This document shows, piece after piece, positions 11,921 to 22,850 of a stretch of 64,000 nt of DNA. This DNA comes from Zonotrichia leucophrys gambelii (taxonomy: Eukaryota > Chordata > Aves > Passeriformes > Passerellidae), in assembly GCF_028769735.1 (NCBI RefSeq), contig NC_088177.1, positions 13,208,599 through 13,272,598 on the forward strand. Direction: 5' to 3'. Within the stretch, counting starts at the first letter, position 1. Each line of letters begins with the position of its first letter. The notes under the pieces are model-generated. The model did no database searches and was not told where the DNA came from. It worked only from the letters and a program-made list of their open reading frames with translations. Made by a program: the position numbers and the translations under genes.

Positions 11921-12165
11921 CAGCGTTGGCTGCCGCGGCCGGCCCCGGTGGCTGCGCCGATCGGGGTTGCCAGGCAACCGGCGGGCCCGACCGAGCCGAG
12001 CCTGGGCCGGAGAGAACTTAAAAACCAAAAATAAAAACCCAAACCCCGCGAAAACCCCAGAAAAAAAACCATCAAAGCACATGTTTGATGAGTGCCCCGA
12101 GGGCCTCTGTGCTGCCGTGGTGGCTGTGCCCACCCGCCTGAGGGCTCGGGGCAGTGCGGGCTGGT
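11921..12165. promoter_or_regulatory. Compact CpG island, candidate promoter
   Basis: In otherwise CpG-poor sequence, about 16 CpGs fall in 11921-12057 and five more in 12085-12165. The core is GC-rich (GCCGCGGCCGGCCCCGG) and holds a perfect X-box palindrome. In vertebrates such islands usually mark promoters or recently lost ones. No first exon could be assigned on either strand: the overlapping open frames (11910-12224 plus, 11906-12207 minus) are GC-driven and resemble nothing known. Transcription direction is undetermined. Confidence 0.6.
11965..11979. promoter_or_regulatory. X-box (RFX-type) palindrome
   Basis: GGTTGCCAGGCAACC is a perfect 7-bp inverted repeat around one base. It fits the RFX X-box pattern of two GTTGCC-type half-sites with a short spacer. 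X-boxes near transcription starts are typical of ciliary genes driven by RFX factors. The motif match is seen; RFX control is inferred. Confidence 0.65.
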
Positions 12166-12784
12166 TTCAGGGCTTGCCTTTGAGGCATTCATGTGATAAC
12201 GCTTCAAAATATTTGGCTTTTTAAAGTTTTGGTTTTGGCTGCTGGATAGAAAGCTTCGGGCGTGAGACTTTGATGGAATCGTTGCATAGAAACAAATGAA
12301 GGTTTAATTATGGCTCCTCACAGACGAGTTCAGAACACTTGGGTTGTTTGCCCCCGTCAAGGCTTCACTCCTCCCCTGAGGAAAAGGTTTTCATGGTTCC
12401 TGTGATCTCTGGTGCCTGAGTGTTTTATTTCACGTATTTATTTGTGTGGTCATGACTAAGAAAAGTTAGAGCTGACACTTTGCTTTTTCCTGTGGGAAAC
12501 TGCTGTGGAATGACAGAACAGTGCTATAAAACAGTGCTGTTATGTATTTATCTTGTGAAGTTATGAGTAATTATAAGTGAAGAGTTCCCTATAGGACTGG
12601 TTTGGGTGTTCTGGGGCAGTGGTGTGGCAGTGCTTTCCCAAGGGTGGCACAGTGCTCTGCTGGGGCTGCTCCACCTGTGTTTCTGCTGAATCCCTCACAC
12701 AAACCTTTCTATGACTGTTAGAGAACTGACTTGATGGCATCAAGAGTGAAAGGAATAAACTTGGTTCACAAGGGGAAAAATAAA
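12166..12784. other. Unique sequence between CpG island and CR1
   Basis: No gene was recognised. If the CpG island is a plus-strand promoter, a first exon or intron would lie here, but no convincing donor site stands out. Confidence 0.4.
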
Positions 12785-13212
12785 GCAAGATATTTAATGC
12801 ATATAAATATCTCAAAGGCAAGTGTCTAGAGGATGGTGCCAGGCTCTTTTCAGTGATGCCCAGTGTCAGGACGAGGAGCAATTGCCATAAACTAAACCGT
12901 GAGAAGTTGTACCTCAACATGAGGAAGAGCTTCTTGACATTGAATGTGGCACAGCCCTGCTGGAGACATTCCAAACTACCTGTGTCACTTGCTCCAGAAG
13001 GCTCTTCTGGCCCTTCCAGAAGGTTCTCCCACCTGGCCTGATTGCACCTAATTAGCACTGATCAGCTTCAGGTATGGCTGCAGCCCCACAGCTGATCCCA
13101 TTTGACTCTGGTTAATATTACTGGAGAATGGCAGAATTGGCGGGGGGGGGGATAAGGCTGGGTTATCTCCAGAGGTCCCTCTCAACACTAGTGATGCTGT
13201 GAAGTGATTCAG
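12785..13212 (+). mobile_element. CR1 LINE 3' fragment (plus strand), interrupted
   Basis: The text from about 12785 follows the end of CR1 ORF2 and its 3' UTR: the 'ACAGGACGAGGAGCAAT..CATAAACT' type stretch, then 'CTCAACATGAGGAAGAGCTT', then the 'ATCTCCAGAGGTCCCT' tail motif and degenerate GTGATTC ends. Between about 12996 and 13130 the CR1 text is replaced by copy 2 of the 11.1-kb repeat unit. A 10-base G run (13142-13151) lies at the usual G-rich position of the tail. It is a dead, 5'-truncated copy. Confidence 0.75.
12996..13127 (+). repeat. Copy 2 of the unclassified repeat, inside CR1
   Basis: This matches 11088-11223, including the internal 22-bp-spaced duplication at its start (AAGGCTCT..AAGGTTCT). 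The match stops at GGAGAA, and CR1 sequence resumes immediately after. The left boundary is uncertain between 12983 and 12999, because CR1 itself has similar words there. Position inside CR1 shows that this unit arrived by insertion. Confidence 0.6.
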
Positions 13213-13904
13213 TCACTTGCTGTGTGCAGGTTGGAGCACACAGGTTTCTGAGCAAAAGATGGCAAGCCCTCCAAAACCCCCTTGTTTTCTCTCTTACCGC
13301 TTGGGCGTACTGTTATGTGATGTGGAATATCTATGTAGTGTCACCTCCCTGGCTATTTCCCCTCCCAGCCTACTGTGCACCCTCCTCCAGTCTGGTCACT
13401 GGTGAGGCAGAGTGACAAAGGCCTCAATGCTGCTCAGCAAAAGTGACAACATCACTGTGTTACCAGAACTGTTTTAGTAAAAAAAAAATCTAACCTACAG
13501 CACAGTTTGAGCTGCTGTGAAGGAAACAGACTGTTCTAGGCAAGCCTGCTGTTTGAGTTCTGGAAATTTCTGCACGTGCTGGGGTGGTGGATCCTCTATG
13601 AGCAGGTCTATCCATTCTCATTGTGAAATTCATTTTTGTTGATTTTTTTGTTCATGCAATGGGAGTTTCCATTGTTGCAGGCAGTATTTGTTGCTTATCC
13701 CTTCACTGAGTACCTTGGGGCGTAGTAGAAGCCATGTCTTCTCCACAGCTATGCTACGAAAGCAGCAGCAACACCCACCTCTCACAAGCTTCATGTTCTC
13801 CAAGGTGAATAAAACTTATTTCTTCAGTCTCTTTCTATGCTTCATGAACTAAAGCCCCTGCTTCCCTGGAAAATTAAAGGTGCGCTCTTATTTTTGCCTC
13901 CCTG
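13213..13904. other. Unique non-coding sequence
   Basis: Nothing was recognised apart from short open frames without domain resemblance. Confidence 0.4.
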
Positions 13905-14180
13905 AGGGCTAATTGTAGGTACTTTTTGTGTGAGGAACTCAAAACTAGGCAGAGTGTTCCAGGCATGGCCTCAAGTACCAGGGAGTCACTCAGCTTTGAC
14001 CTTGCTGTGACCTTGCCCATCCACACTCTGCTGACCCACATTAAAATCCTTGCCCAGATATGACCCTGCAGGAGCTTTTCTTGCAAAACCTGCTACACAG
14101 TTATCTCCAGCCTGGGCATTTCCTAGGGGATAATCTGTCCACACTGCAGGACTCTGCAGTTCTCTGCTTGTTTTAACCAG
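13905..14180 (-). mobile_element. Old CR1 fragment (minus strand)
   Basis: Read on the plus strand, the segment follows the reverse complement of CR1 ORF2: 'GTTCCAGGCATGGCCTCAAG' (the usual 'tactccaggtgtggcctca' region) and near its right end 'GTGCAGGACTCTGCA'-type text (here CACTGCAGGACTCTGCAG). It is much diverged, so probably an older insertion than the copy at 15.7 kb. Confidence 0.55.
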
Positions 14181-15612
14181 TCCTGACTTTCTGCTGCTTT
14201 AAAGCAATAAAGTAGAGCAGTAGCGCAGAACAAGAGCCTCCAATGCTGATATTGGATGTTAGAACTTCCCTGCTCTCCTGTAACAGATGCAGACAGAATA
14301 TTGAGCTAGCTTTAAAGTTTTGTTCCCCTTAAAATCAGGGGGGATGTGTCCCTTTCTCAAGTGTCTTTCAGATTACTTTGCGAACTGCAATGAGCTACAA
14401 TGCAAACTCTGAACTATCTGGTTGTATCAATTTGGGATAATGTGCTGGTTGCTATTATCTGCTGTGGTGAGTGGAACAGAAGGTACATCAGCCTGGCATA
14501 GATAATGATTCCCTCATATCACTTTTCTGCGGTACTTGGACTATCCAGACTAGTTTCAAAAGACTGTAAAATCTTACAGTTTGCAGGTTTGCATTCTGAA
14601 TTTTTATCTATTTCCACAGTCTGCCAGCTATATTGAAGTGATACTGTATTATGTATGGGGAAATAGAAAGCTATCATCTCAAAATAGACCATAATATTGC
14701 ACCTTATTAAAAAATACAAGTGGGTTTTCTGCCAGCAACCATGACTTATGATAATGACTGTTATCAATATGCAATTACTTCTGTTACCCTGGAACATATT
14801 GACATTCATTTATTTAAAGATAATGTAACACATTTGTATTCATTGAGGTAATCATTGGATATGATTAAATGTGAATGCCCATCTTATACCAAACATAAAA
14901 AGAAAAAAAATTTGTCATTGGACCTTCTGCACTACCTAAAATAGGCTGTAATAAATTCTGAAAATTGCATTTGAGCTTCTTTGAAACACAGTGACAAACA
15001 ACCATAAAGAAGCAAAAGCAAAACTTGGGTGATTGCCAATTTAAACATTCAGTCTTTCTAATGATATAGGATAAACCTGACAATAAGAAAAAGACCTTTC
15101 AAATAAAACGGTAATCTGTGTTTGTGGAATGGACTACAGAGTTTGTGATATGTGGAACAAAAGTCCATTTAAATCTTGACTCTTTGTGGAGGCAGGAATC
15201 TGTTTGCCTGGGTTATTTAGATTAGTTTGGAAGATGCAGAGGTTAGATGTGGCAACAGGCAGGCATCTAAATCTGCTGTTTAGCTTTTGAATCATTATTT
15301 TATCCCCCAAGTGCTTCAGAGTTTTCAGGCTTTTAACTAAAATGCATCTATCTGTAGTGCATTTGCTACATAACAGTAGTTCTCTGGTGACAGGTTGTTA
15401 TGATAATAAACAATTTGACATCCACTTCTTCAAGGACACCAGCCAGAGCAGCTTAAATATTCTGGGTTTTCAAATAGTTCTGTTGAGGAGTGAGAGAGTG
15501 GAGCTCACAATGTTTGGTTGTTCAGTTATATGGTATAAAATACTGCATCCATTTCTACAACTAACTACTTTGTCTGCTGCTTGTCTACAATATCTTAGTT
15601 TTAATGAACTCT
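14181..15612. other. Unique AT-rich non-coding sequence
   Basis: No gene or repeat was recognised. Open frames reach 96 codons on the minus strand (14519-14809) but show no recognisable motif. Confidence 0.45.
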
Positions 15613-15655
15613 GAAAAACAAACCCCAAAGCAACAACAAAAAATACCCTTGAAAT
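15613..15655 (+). repeat. A+C-rich low-complexity tract
   Basis: AAACAAACCCCAAAGCAACAAC-type sequence, similar to the other plus-strand A+C tracts in the window. Confidence 0.6.
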
Positions 15656-15743
15656 CTCACAAAAAACCTCCGATCCAAGTCTCTCTGTGGTGGTTGTTTC
15701 CTGCTTGAAAATTAGGGATATCCTAGTTAACTGTTGGATGGTT

Positions 15744-16515
15744 CATGGAATCATAGAATGGTTTGGGTTGGAAAGGACCTTAATGCTTATGTCGACCAGT
15801 TTGAATCCCCCTGCCATGGGCAGGGACGCATTCCACTAGTCCAGGTTGCTCCAAGCCCTGTCCAGCCTGGCCTGGAACATTTCCAGGGATTGGGCAGCCA
15901 CAGATTCTCTGTTCCTGTGACAGTGTCTCACCACCCCCATTGTTTGCGTTAACAAAAAGGTCTTACATAAAACCATCTGAAATGGATACAGTCGAGTCTG
16001 TAATTATTTCCCTTTGTCCTGACCATACAGACCCTGGTGAAATGCCCCTCTACATTTTTCTTATAAGCCTACCTTCCTCCCCACCTGTTTTATTGAAAAG
16101 CTGCAGTAAGGTCTCTGAGGTGTCATCTCTTCTCCAGACTGAGCATTCCCCAAACAATGTTCATCTCTGATACAAGATCAGCCCTCTGTTTTCTCTCTCC
16201 TCTACAGGTGCTCTCAAAGGTCTGTCTTTTATGGGGTTTCCAGAGCTGGATGCAGTACTCTAGGAGCATCTCACGAGAGTGGAGTAGAGCAGAATCATCT
16301 TCTTGACCTGCTGGCCACTCCTTTTGTTCAGCCCAGGTTAAGACTGCCTTTCTGGGCTGCAAGTGTGCATTGCTGCCCCATTCCAGTGTTTTTCTTTTGT
16401 CCACCCATGTCCCCAAGTCCTACTCAACAGGCCTGCTCTTGATCTGTACATCTCCCAGTCTGTATCTATAGTGGGGATGGCTCTGAGCCAAATTAGTGAT
16501 CAGGCACAGTTTTCT
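15744..16515 (-). mobile_element. CR1 LINE 3' portion, about 770 bp (minus strand)
   Basis: This is the longest repeat in the window. Its left end, AATCATAGAATGGTTTGGGT, is the reverse complement of the CR1 3' terminus. It continues through 'CCTGCCATGGGCAGGGAC', 'CTCTTCTCCAGACTGAGCAT' and 'AGAGCTGGATGCAGTACTCT', to 'CTGGGCTGCAAGTGTGCATT', all in CR1 order. The copy is 5'-truncated at about 16515, as is usual for CR1, and has many substitutions and stops. Open frames within (15734-16416) are therefore not genes. Confidence 0.9.
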
Positions 16516-18624
16516 TTCCAAATAATCAAGCTGCGTTTTTACCAGGTGGTGCTATGTGTGTAGAGACATTGCAAGAATTTCTTTATTAAATGTGTATATA
16601 TGTAATACAGGTGTATGCATTTTGGATCATGCTTTGTGAAAGGGCTGGCTGTCTTAATAGCCATTTATAGCTCAGTGTGATTAGAGGAAGTGACTGTTTT
16701 CATTGCTTGGCTGATTCTAGCAGTAGCTGCAAAACAACCCAGTGATTTCAAAAACCTTTCCCTGGAATGTCAGTCACCAAGGTAAATAAAAATGAAGTTA
16801 CATTTCTCAGAAACGCACCTTTTATAACCTGAGCTCACTGGAAGGCTGCAAAGAATTCTCATGGGTGCAATAACTCAAAAAATTATCCATCAAACTAAGC
16901 TTTTCCAGTAAACTGCCGGTTGCTTTGAATAGGGCCTTAGTGTGGTATTGCCAATACTGTAAGTTTTTCTGTTCTAATTTATTTAAATCTGTTTACCCCT
17001 TGTCTCCTCTTGCAGTGTAGTTGTGGTAAGCCCTCCTCAGTTGGGGGGAGCTGGTAACCAGGGTCTCAAGCACAGAAATATGAACTCTTCTGTTTGATTT
17101 GGGTCTAATAGTTTGTTCATCTACTCCTGCAGGAACACCCTTTCCTCTTATGAATAATTCCTTTTGAATTTGCTGAGCTTTGTCTGTGCCGAGACCTCCT
17201 GCTGAAGCTCAGAAATGCTTATGAAGCTGTTTCATCCATCATATTTTTTTATGTACTTCTGCACAAACTGGAATGTGCTTTGTTCTGTGACCTGACACTT
17301 ATCTGAAGTGAACTTGCTCTTTGTTGGGAAAAGCTGATGCAGAGGTTTTAGTCCTCTGGAGAAGCCCTCAGAGTTCTTTAGTATCATCAGCCTTGTGGTG
17401 GCTCACCACACTGCTCCTGGCCTAACCTGTTTCTCTGCATGATACAAACCTAAGGTATTTCCAGTAGACAGTAGTCAGGAGTTATGGAGTACTGTTGATT
17501 TCATTTGCTGCCTAGAGCCTCACTTTATGGAAAAAAAAAGTTTTGTGTTACCTAAGAGAAATTTTTTGGGCATGTGGATAGATGTAGTAAATGGTTAAAA
17601 AGAGTTTGTACCAGAGATTTTCAGAGCTTCTGATTCCCAGTCCTCCAGAAAGATGAAATTCTACAAGATTTTCACATGTTGATTTGGCCACTGCTCTCTC
17701 AAGGTGCCTGCTGTGGCCCTTTCCAGGATTGTCACCATGCAGCCATTGGGAGGGCAGCACAGCAGTGTATGGGAATTCAGGAGTTTTTAGGCTGGCCTTA
17801 CTCAAACATCAAAGCCAACATCAGCAGTTAGTCTGGAGACTTATCTATAGCTCTGACTTTGGTGTTAGCCCTGAGCTGACTCCTTGCAGCTTCTTCTGGT
17901 CCTTGTTCATCTTGTGTTGTCTCCTCTGGAGTCTTTAACCTTGCTGTAATCCTTCTGTGCACCAGGCAGTGCCACTGAGATGGTCTAATGTAAAGCTGGT
18001 TAACCCCTGAGGTGGGTGCAGCAGCAGGTGTGAGATCCCCAGGGAATCCTGCCCCAGCACACTTCTGGGGGAAGCCTGCATCTCCATGATCCCATGGTTT
18101 GCTCTCCAGAAACACTTGCTGTAATGCAACTCAGGGAGAAAGTGCTGCAGGTTAAATTAATGCTTGTCTCATGTAATTTCATAGTTATGTAATTAAGTGT
18201 TCTTGTATATGGTCCAAATCCTACTTGGGTGGATGGGTATTAAACATTTCTTCCATAGAGTAGAAATGGAGGCTTTTGAAATAAACCTAGTAACAATGTC
18301 TCCTGCCAGAAACTTCTAGAAAAGATTCAAATACTGTAATTTATTTTAAAGTGGCCAGATCTCTACATATAATTTTCCATCAATTATTGTTTAAAACATT
18401 TTGGATTTTGAAAAATTGTAGTTGGTTTGACAAGCACTTGACTGACATCATGTTGATTAAATAGCATTTCCTCTGACAGCCCCAATGAGACCTCCTACTC
18501 ACAGTAGATGCATGAGCTAATTGAATTCTTTTTTTAAACTGCTTTTGAATTTCAAACTGTACAAGTGACACCAGACCCCCTTCTCCCACACAGCTCAAAT
18601 ATATACCTTTCTGATGGCTCATTT
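16516..18624. other. Unique non-coding sequence
   Basis: No gene was recognised. 17630-18120 is somewhat GC-richer, with overlapping short open frames on both strands but no codon-level resemblance to known proteins. Confidence 0.4.
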
Positions 18625-18658
18625 TGGCATGCCCTGTAGGTAATATCAGGGCATGCCT
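18625..18658. promoter_or_regulatory. Perfect 11-bp hairpin with p53-type half-sites
   Basis: The arms GGCATGCCCTG (18626-18636) and CAGGGCATGCC (18647-18657) are perfect complements with a 10-base loop. Each arm holds a CATG core of the RRRCWWGYYY type (TGGCATGCCC, GGGCATGCCT), 14 bases apart. The fit to a p53-family element is partial and the spacing is slightly long, so function is speculative. Confidence 0.35.
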
Positions 18659-18827
18659 TTCGTAAATCATCAGGATGTTTCTACTGTGTTCTGAATCAGA
18701 AATGTGGAACTAAAAGTTTGGTGTTGTTTTCTGGTTTTTTTTTTTTTATATTGAGTTCAAGCCTAGTGCCATCAATTTATAGTTTTGTGGGTGATAAAAT
18801 TATGTCATAGCTAAATTTTGCAAAATA

Positions 18828-18992
18828 GAATATCATGGAATGATTTGTATTGAAAGGGACCTTAAAGATCACCCATGGGCAGGGACACCTTCCACTTGAC
18901 CAGGGTGCCCCATGCCCAATGTAATCTGGTGTTGAACGCTTCCAGGAATGGGGCATTCACAATTTCAACCTGTGCCAGGGCCTCACCACAAG
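18828..18992 (-). mobile_element. CR1 3'-end fragment (minus strand)
   Basis: The fragment starts with a degenerate AATATCATGGAATGATTTG, followed by GGACCTTAAAGATCA, then GGGCAGGGACACCTTCCACT and CTTCCAGGAATGGGGCAT, ending near CTCACCACAAG. These are the reverse complement of the last 160 or so bases of CR1. The copy is severely 5'-truncated. Confidence 0.85.
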
Positions 18993-20799
18993 CTGTGATT
19001 AATTTAGCAGTGATATTTTGTCCCAATGTCAGTGAAATGAAATTGTATTCATTATGATGTTGCTTGTGAGGGAGGAAATATGGCTCTACATATGGTTTCA
19101 TTGACTGCATGCTTCATATAAGGATGTTTCTATAAAACAATTAAAAATACATCAAGGCACGATAGGAACAAGTCTTTAACTCATATTAAAACAAAATAAT
19201 GTTCATCCTTAAATACATTTCCTTTTATATGAAAGAAACCACATTAGTGGTGCAGATTATTTGTCAGAAGATACCTGGTTTTTTCTTCTGGTTGTTGAGG
19301 AAAGCAGTAAGGAATGCAAGGCTGGTGGAGGGTTGGGCCAGCAACACAAGCATAGAATGATTTCTGCTTTCCCATTGTATTTTCTGCTTCTTGGGGCATG
19401 TGCCACCCCAAGTGTTGTATACCTTGAAGCTCATTCAGTATCATTGCAGACACCTTTGGCAAGTCCCTAAATATCTGATGTAGGATATGACAGTTATTTC
19501 TGGTGCTTAAATATCTTTGTCCCATATGGATGTAGCTTGAGTAGAACAAAATGTTTTACCATAGGGTACATTGGCACAGTCTAGTTCCCTCAATGCAGTA
19601 GATGCTATGGTTAATTGTGTGATAACTCAGTTGGAAACATAAATCATTATCTATCAGCCATTCTTGTAGTTTCTTTGGCTCCCACATCATCCTGTTCGTC
19701 TGGGCCTGGGTGTGCAGGTATCTGCTGTGGTGAGTGATGGCCAGGCCAAAATGACGTCTAGTTATCTTCCAGGGTTAGTTTTGGAATAAAACAATTGATC
19801 TTGTCACATAAATACCATTCTGCATTTTGGAGGGAAGAGAGTGAAAAAACAGTTTTTGTCTGTGTCTTCTTTTTCTATTATGAAGTTAAAATGTTACCAT
19901 GCAATACTGGCAGTGTTGTGGAAATTGCTATTTTTGTGGTAGTACTTTTCTTTTTATTTTCTTCAGTTCTGCTGATTGTACAGTTCTGTCATTATGCTTT
20001 GAAAGATTTAAGCTTTGCCTCTTCAACATTCTTTATAATGAGTAACTAGAGACTCCCAGTTCATATTAATGCTATATTATTTTCTTCTTTGTACGTATAG
20101 TTTCTTTTAAAAACTGAGATGAACTTCTGCAATTGGTGTTACCCCCTTCTCAATGTGTCTGTACCCACCAGATCAGCAAAATAAAGCTTCAAAATTATAC
20201 TTGTTTTGCCTCACCCTGGGAACCATCTTTCAGATTTTATATAGTATCATGGACAATGTTTTTTTCTGGTTAGGATACATCTCATAGTCTATTTTGACTT
20301 AAAATTTTAAAATTTTCAGTTGTTGTTGTCTGCAATTTACATGTCCTTAAGTGTTTTATACCTATGATATTAAAGTAATTACAAAAAATAAAGATAAGAA
20401 ATTTGAGAGATTTAATATAATGAAGGTGCATGTCTTGGTTTATGATAATAACTCGGATTTTTTAAAACTCATTTTTGTGGAGTGAAACATTTGTGGAAAC
20501 AAGATGCATTTGTCATTTGGGTGTGCTATGTATGAATAACTTTTTAAAATAAGGAAAACAAATACACCTTAACCCCTTTCCCCCATCCCAAACTTATGGG
20601 TCTTGGAGTAGAATGGCATTCTACTAGAAGGAATGATATTCTATAGCCTACAGAAGGATTTTCTGAAACCATCTTGACAATGGTCTAAAATATCAGGCAA
20701 GTGCTAATAAAAAAATTTTAACCAAATGAATTAAAATACTTCACTCAGCCAAGGTGACATTGTGTATTAATTGCATTTTTCTTGATATTGTGCATTTTT
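18993..20799. other. Unique AT-rich non-coding sequence
   Basis: No gene was recognised. The hydrophobic open frame 19795-20049 comes from T-rich sequence rather than a recognisable membrane protein. Confidence 0.4.
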
Positions 20800-21275
20800 T
20801 GTAGGTGTTAGTCAACTGTCAAGTATGTTATCTGGTGGACAAAGCTAACTTTATTGACGTGGCCATTTAATAACCAGCCTATGTTATGTAGTTCTATTTT
20901 TTGCTCCAGTAAATCAGGCTGACTTGTGTGCCCCCTTCTTCCAGGAGACAAAACAAATAAATAGATTGTGTATTCTGAAAGTGAGCCCTGTGTTAGTAGT
21001 GTGAAGGTGTAAAAATTGCAGTGTTTGGTGTGGAATATTTGCCGCTTTGGGTTTTGATATGGTAGATTGTATTGATTGTTAACACAAACATATAAAACCA
21101 AATTTGCCCAAGTCAAGTGTGTTTTGCCTGTGATGGAAATTGCTGAGTGATCTCTCTCTGCCTTTATCTTGATGCACAATCCTTTATTTCTGTTTTGCCT
21201 CTTCTGTTTAGTTAAGGAGTGGAGTGGTAGAGTGGCTTTGGGTACCTGGTGTCCAGCCAGGGTGTGTTCACCTCA
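20800..21275 (+). mobile_element. Solo LTR-like element, ERVK-like (plus strand)
   Basis: The left part reads GTCAAGTATGTTATCTGGTG then TTATTGACGTGGCCA. A TATA-like CATATAAAACC lies near 21089. The right end contains TTTGGGTACCTGGTGTCCAG followed by CCAGGGTGTGTTCACCTCA, resembling the U5 end of songbird ERVK-type LTRs as I remember them. The length, about 475 bp, suits an LTR. No interior coding sequence follows. The minus-strand frame 20808-21179 lies inside it and is not a gene. Ends are approximate. Confidence 0.5.
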
Positions 21276-22748
21276 CTGTTCTAGCTGTGATGATTATGAT
21301 CTAATTTTATCTCCATCCATGCTTGAGTTTACTGCCTGAAAATTAATTATTTTCTAGGGAATAACCAATTGTTGGTAGAGAGCTGGGTGATGTTCCTGTT
21401 GCTACGGGCATGACCCTGAATTGAGCTATTTTTTATACATTCTGATGTAAAACTATTTGACATGTAACAGTAACTCAAAAAAACCCAGAACAACAAAACT
21501 GTGAGTGTGTACCAGTTTCCTCCTCCACGAGGATCTGGCATAAACTACTAACCTTCAAAGAGATATGTAAATGCAACTGTGCCCTTCACTATTAACAAGA
21601 AAGTGAGAAGATTCACACGTTTAAATGTGGTGTTTAAAGTCTGAATGAGTAATTCATAATAGCAGATAGCTTGCCATGTGTAAGGAGTTGAGTCATTGTC
21701 ATCCCTTTCTGTTCACAGATTGTCTGTAAGCTGGGTTCTTGGGAGCACAGAGAGGGATGAGGAGCTTCCAGTTCATGTTGGGAACTCGTGTGTGTGCTCT
21801 GGTCTGCATAAACTGGAACTGTTCCCCAGCCTTGACCTGTCCTGTCAGACAAGTTATCCTTTTATAGCAGGGCAAGAGGTGACCAAGCTGTGTCGCCAAC
21901 AAAATAAACTGCACAGAGACTAAAGTGTTTATGAGGATCACTTGAGTCTGCTGTCATTGAGTTTGTGTCTCTTCCTCTTTCATGGTGAAGCTCAAGAATC
22001 CTCCCAGCTCAAGTGTGTCAGTGCTGCACTTGACAAATTCACTACCTAATGTGGTCATAACCTTGAGCTAAGCTTCAAAAAGGGCATGTAAAAATGTTAG
22101 AGTAGCTCAGTGGCCACTAGTTCTTCTAGTAGTTTTTAATTCAGATATTTTTCCCAAATAGCATTCTCCTCTTTCAAGTTCCTGATGTGTCTGCATTAAT
22201 CAGCTAATATTCACAAGACATGGATACATTTTTCCTTAGGATATTCTGAGCTCTGGTGAATATTGGACAGTATTTTTTAGAGCTGACTGCTGCTGCAAAT
22301 AGCTTTCTACTAAGTGACAATGGATGGAAACTCTTTATGGGAGGTTAAATATTAATGGTTAATTTTGGCATGTCAGTCTCTTCCTGGTTTTATTTGTGTT
22401 TTTCTAGCTTTTGGATTCAAAAATTGTCTGACCTCTGAATTTCCTCCCTCCCTTACTTGAAAGTAAAATCCAAGCTAATCAATAAATAATTGGAAAAAGA
22501 TTGCTGTGGGCCTGTTGGTGTCCCTTTCTGAAGTCTGAAGGAGATGATGGACCACCACACTGCCTTCTCTTGTAGACAGAGGCAGTTGCAGAGTGTATCC
22601 AGTCTTTTTCCTCTGTTTTTTTTTTTTTTTTCTCTCCAAGCAGTTGAATAAATAGATTGATTTGGTTGTCTTCTCTGAAAGCAAGTACATAAATTAAAAC
22701 CCAAACTTGGCCTGAACATGTAAAGAACTTCTATGTATAATGAGATGG
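21276..22748. other. Unique non-coding sequence
   Basis: Nothing was recognised except a poly-T run at 22616-22631. Confidence 0.4.
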
Positions 22749-22850
22749 TTAAAAAACCCCTAACAAAAGAAAACAAACAAAAAACCCCACAAAAGCAAAA
22801 AACCCAATGTGAAAAGACGAAAAACCCCCAACCAACAACAACAAACCAGC
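22749..22850 (+). repeat. A+C-rich low-complexity tract
   Basis: AAAACCCC, AAACAAAC and CCAACCAACAACAAC runs with very few G or T over about 100 bases. Confidence 0.7.

Noticed and set aside
11906..12224. Arginine/proline-rich frames on both strands of the CpG island
   Set aside because: Explained by GC-rich composition. Frames overlap on opposite strands and neither resembles a protein.
15797..15810. Sequence resembling a tRNA B box (GTTTGAATCCCC)
   Set aside because: It belongs to the CR1 3' region. No A box or cloverleaf is present.
15734..16416. Several frames of 70-97 codons
   Set aside because: They are inside a decayed CR1 copy and do not form an intact reverse transcriptase.
20808..21179. 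123-codon minus-strand frame
   Set aside because: It lies antisense within the plus-strand LTR-like element.
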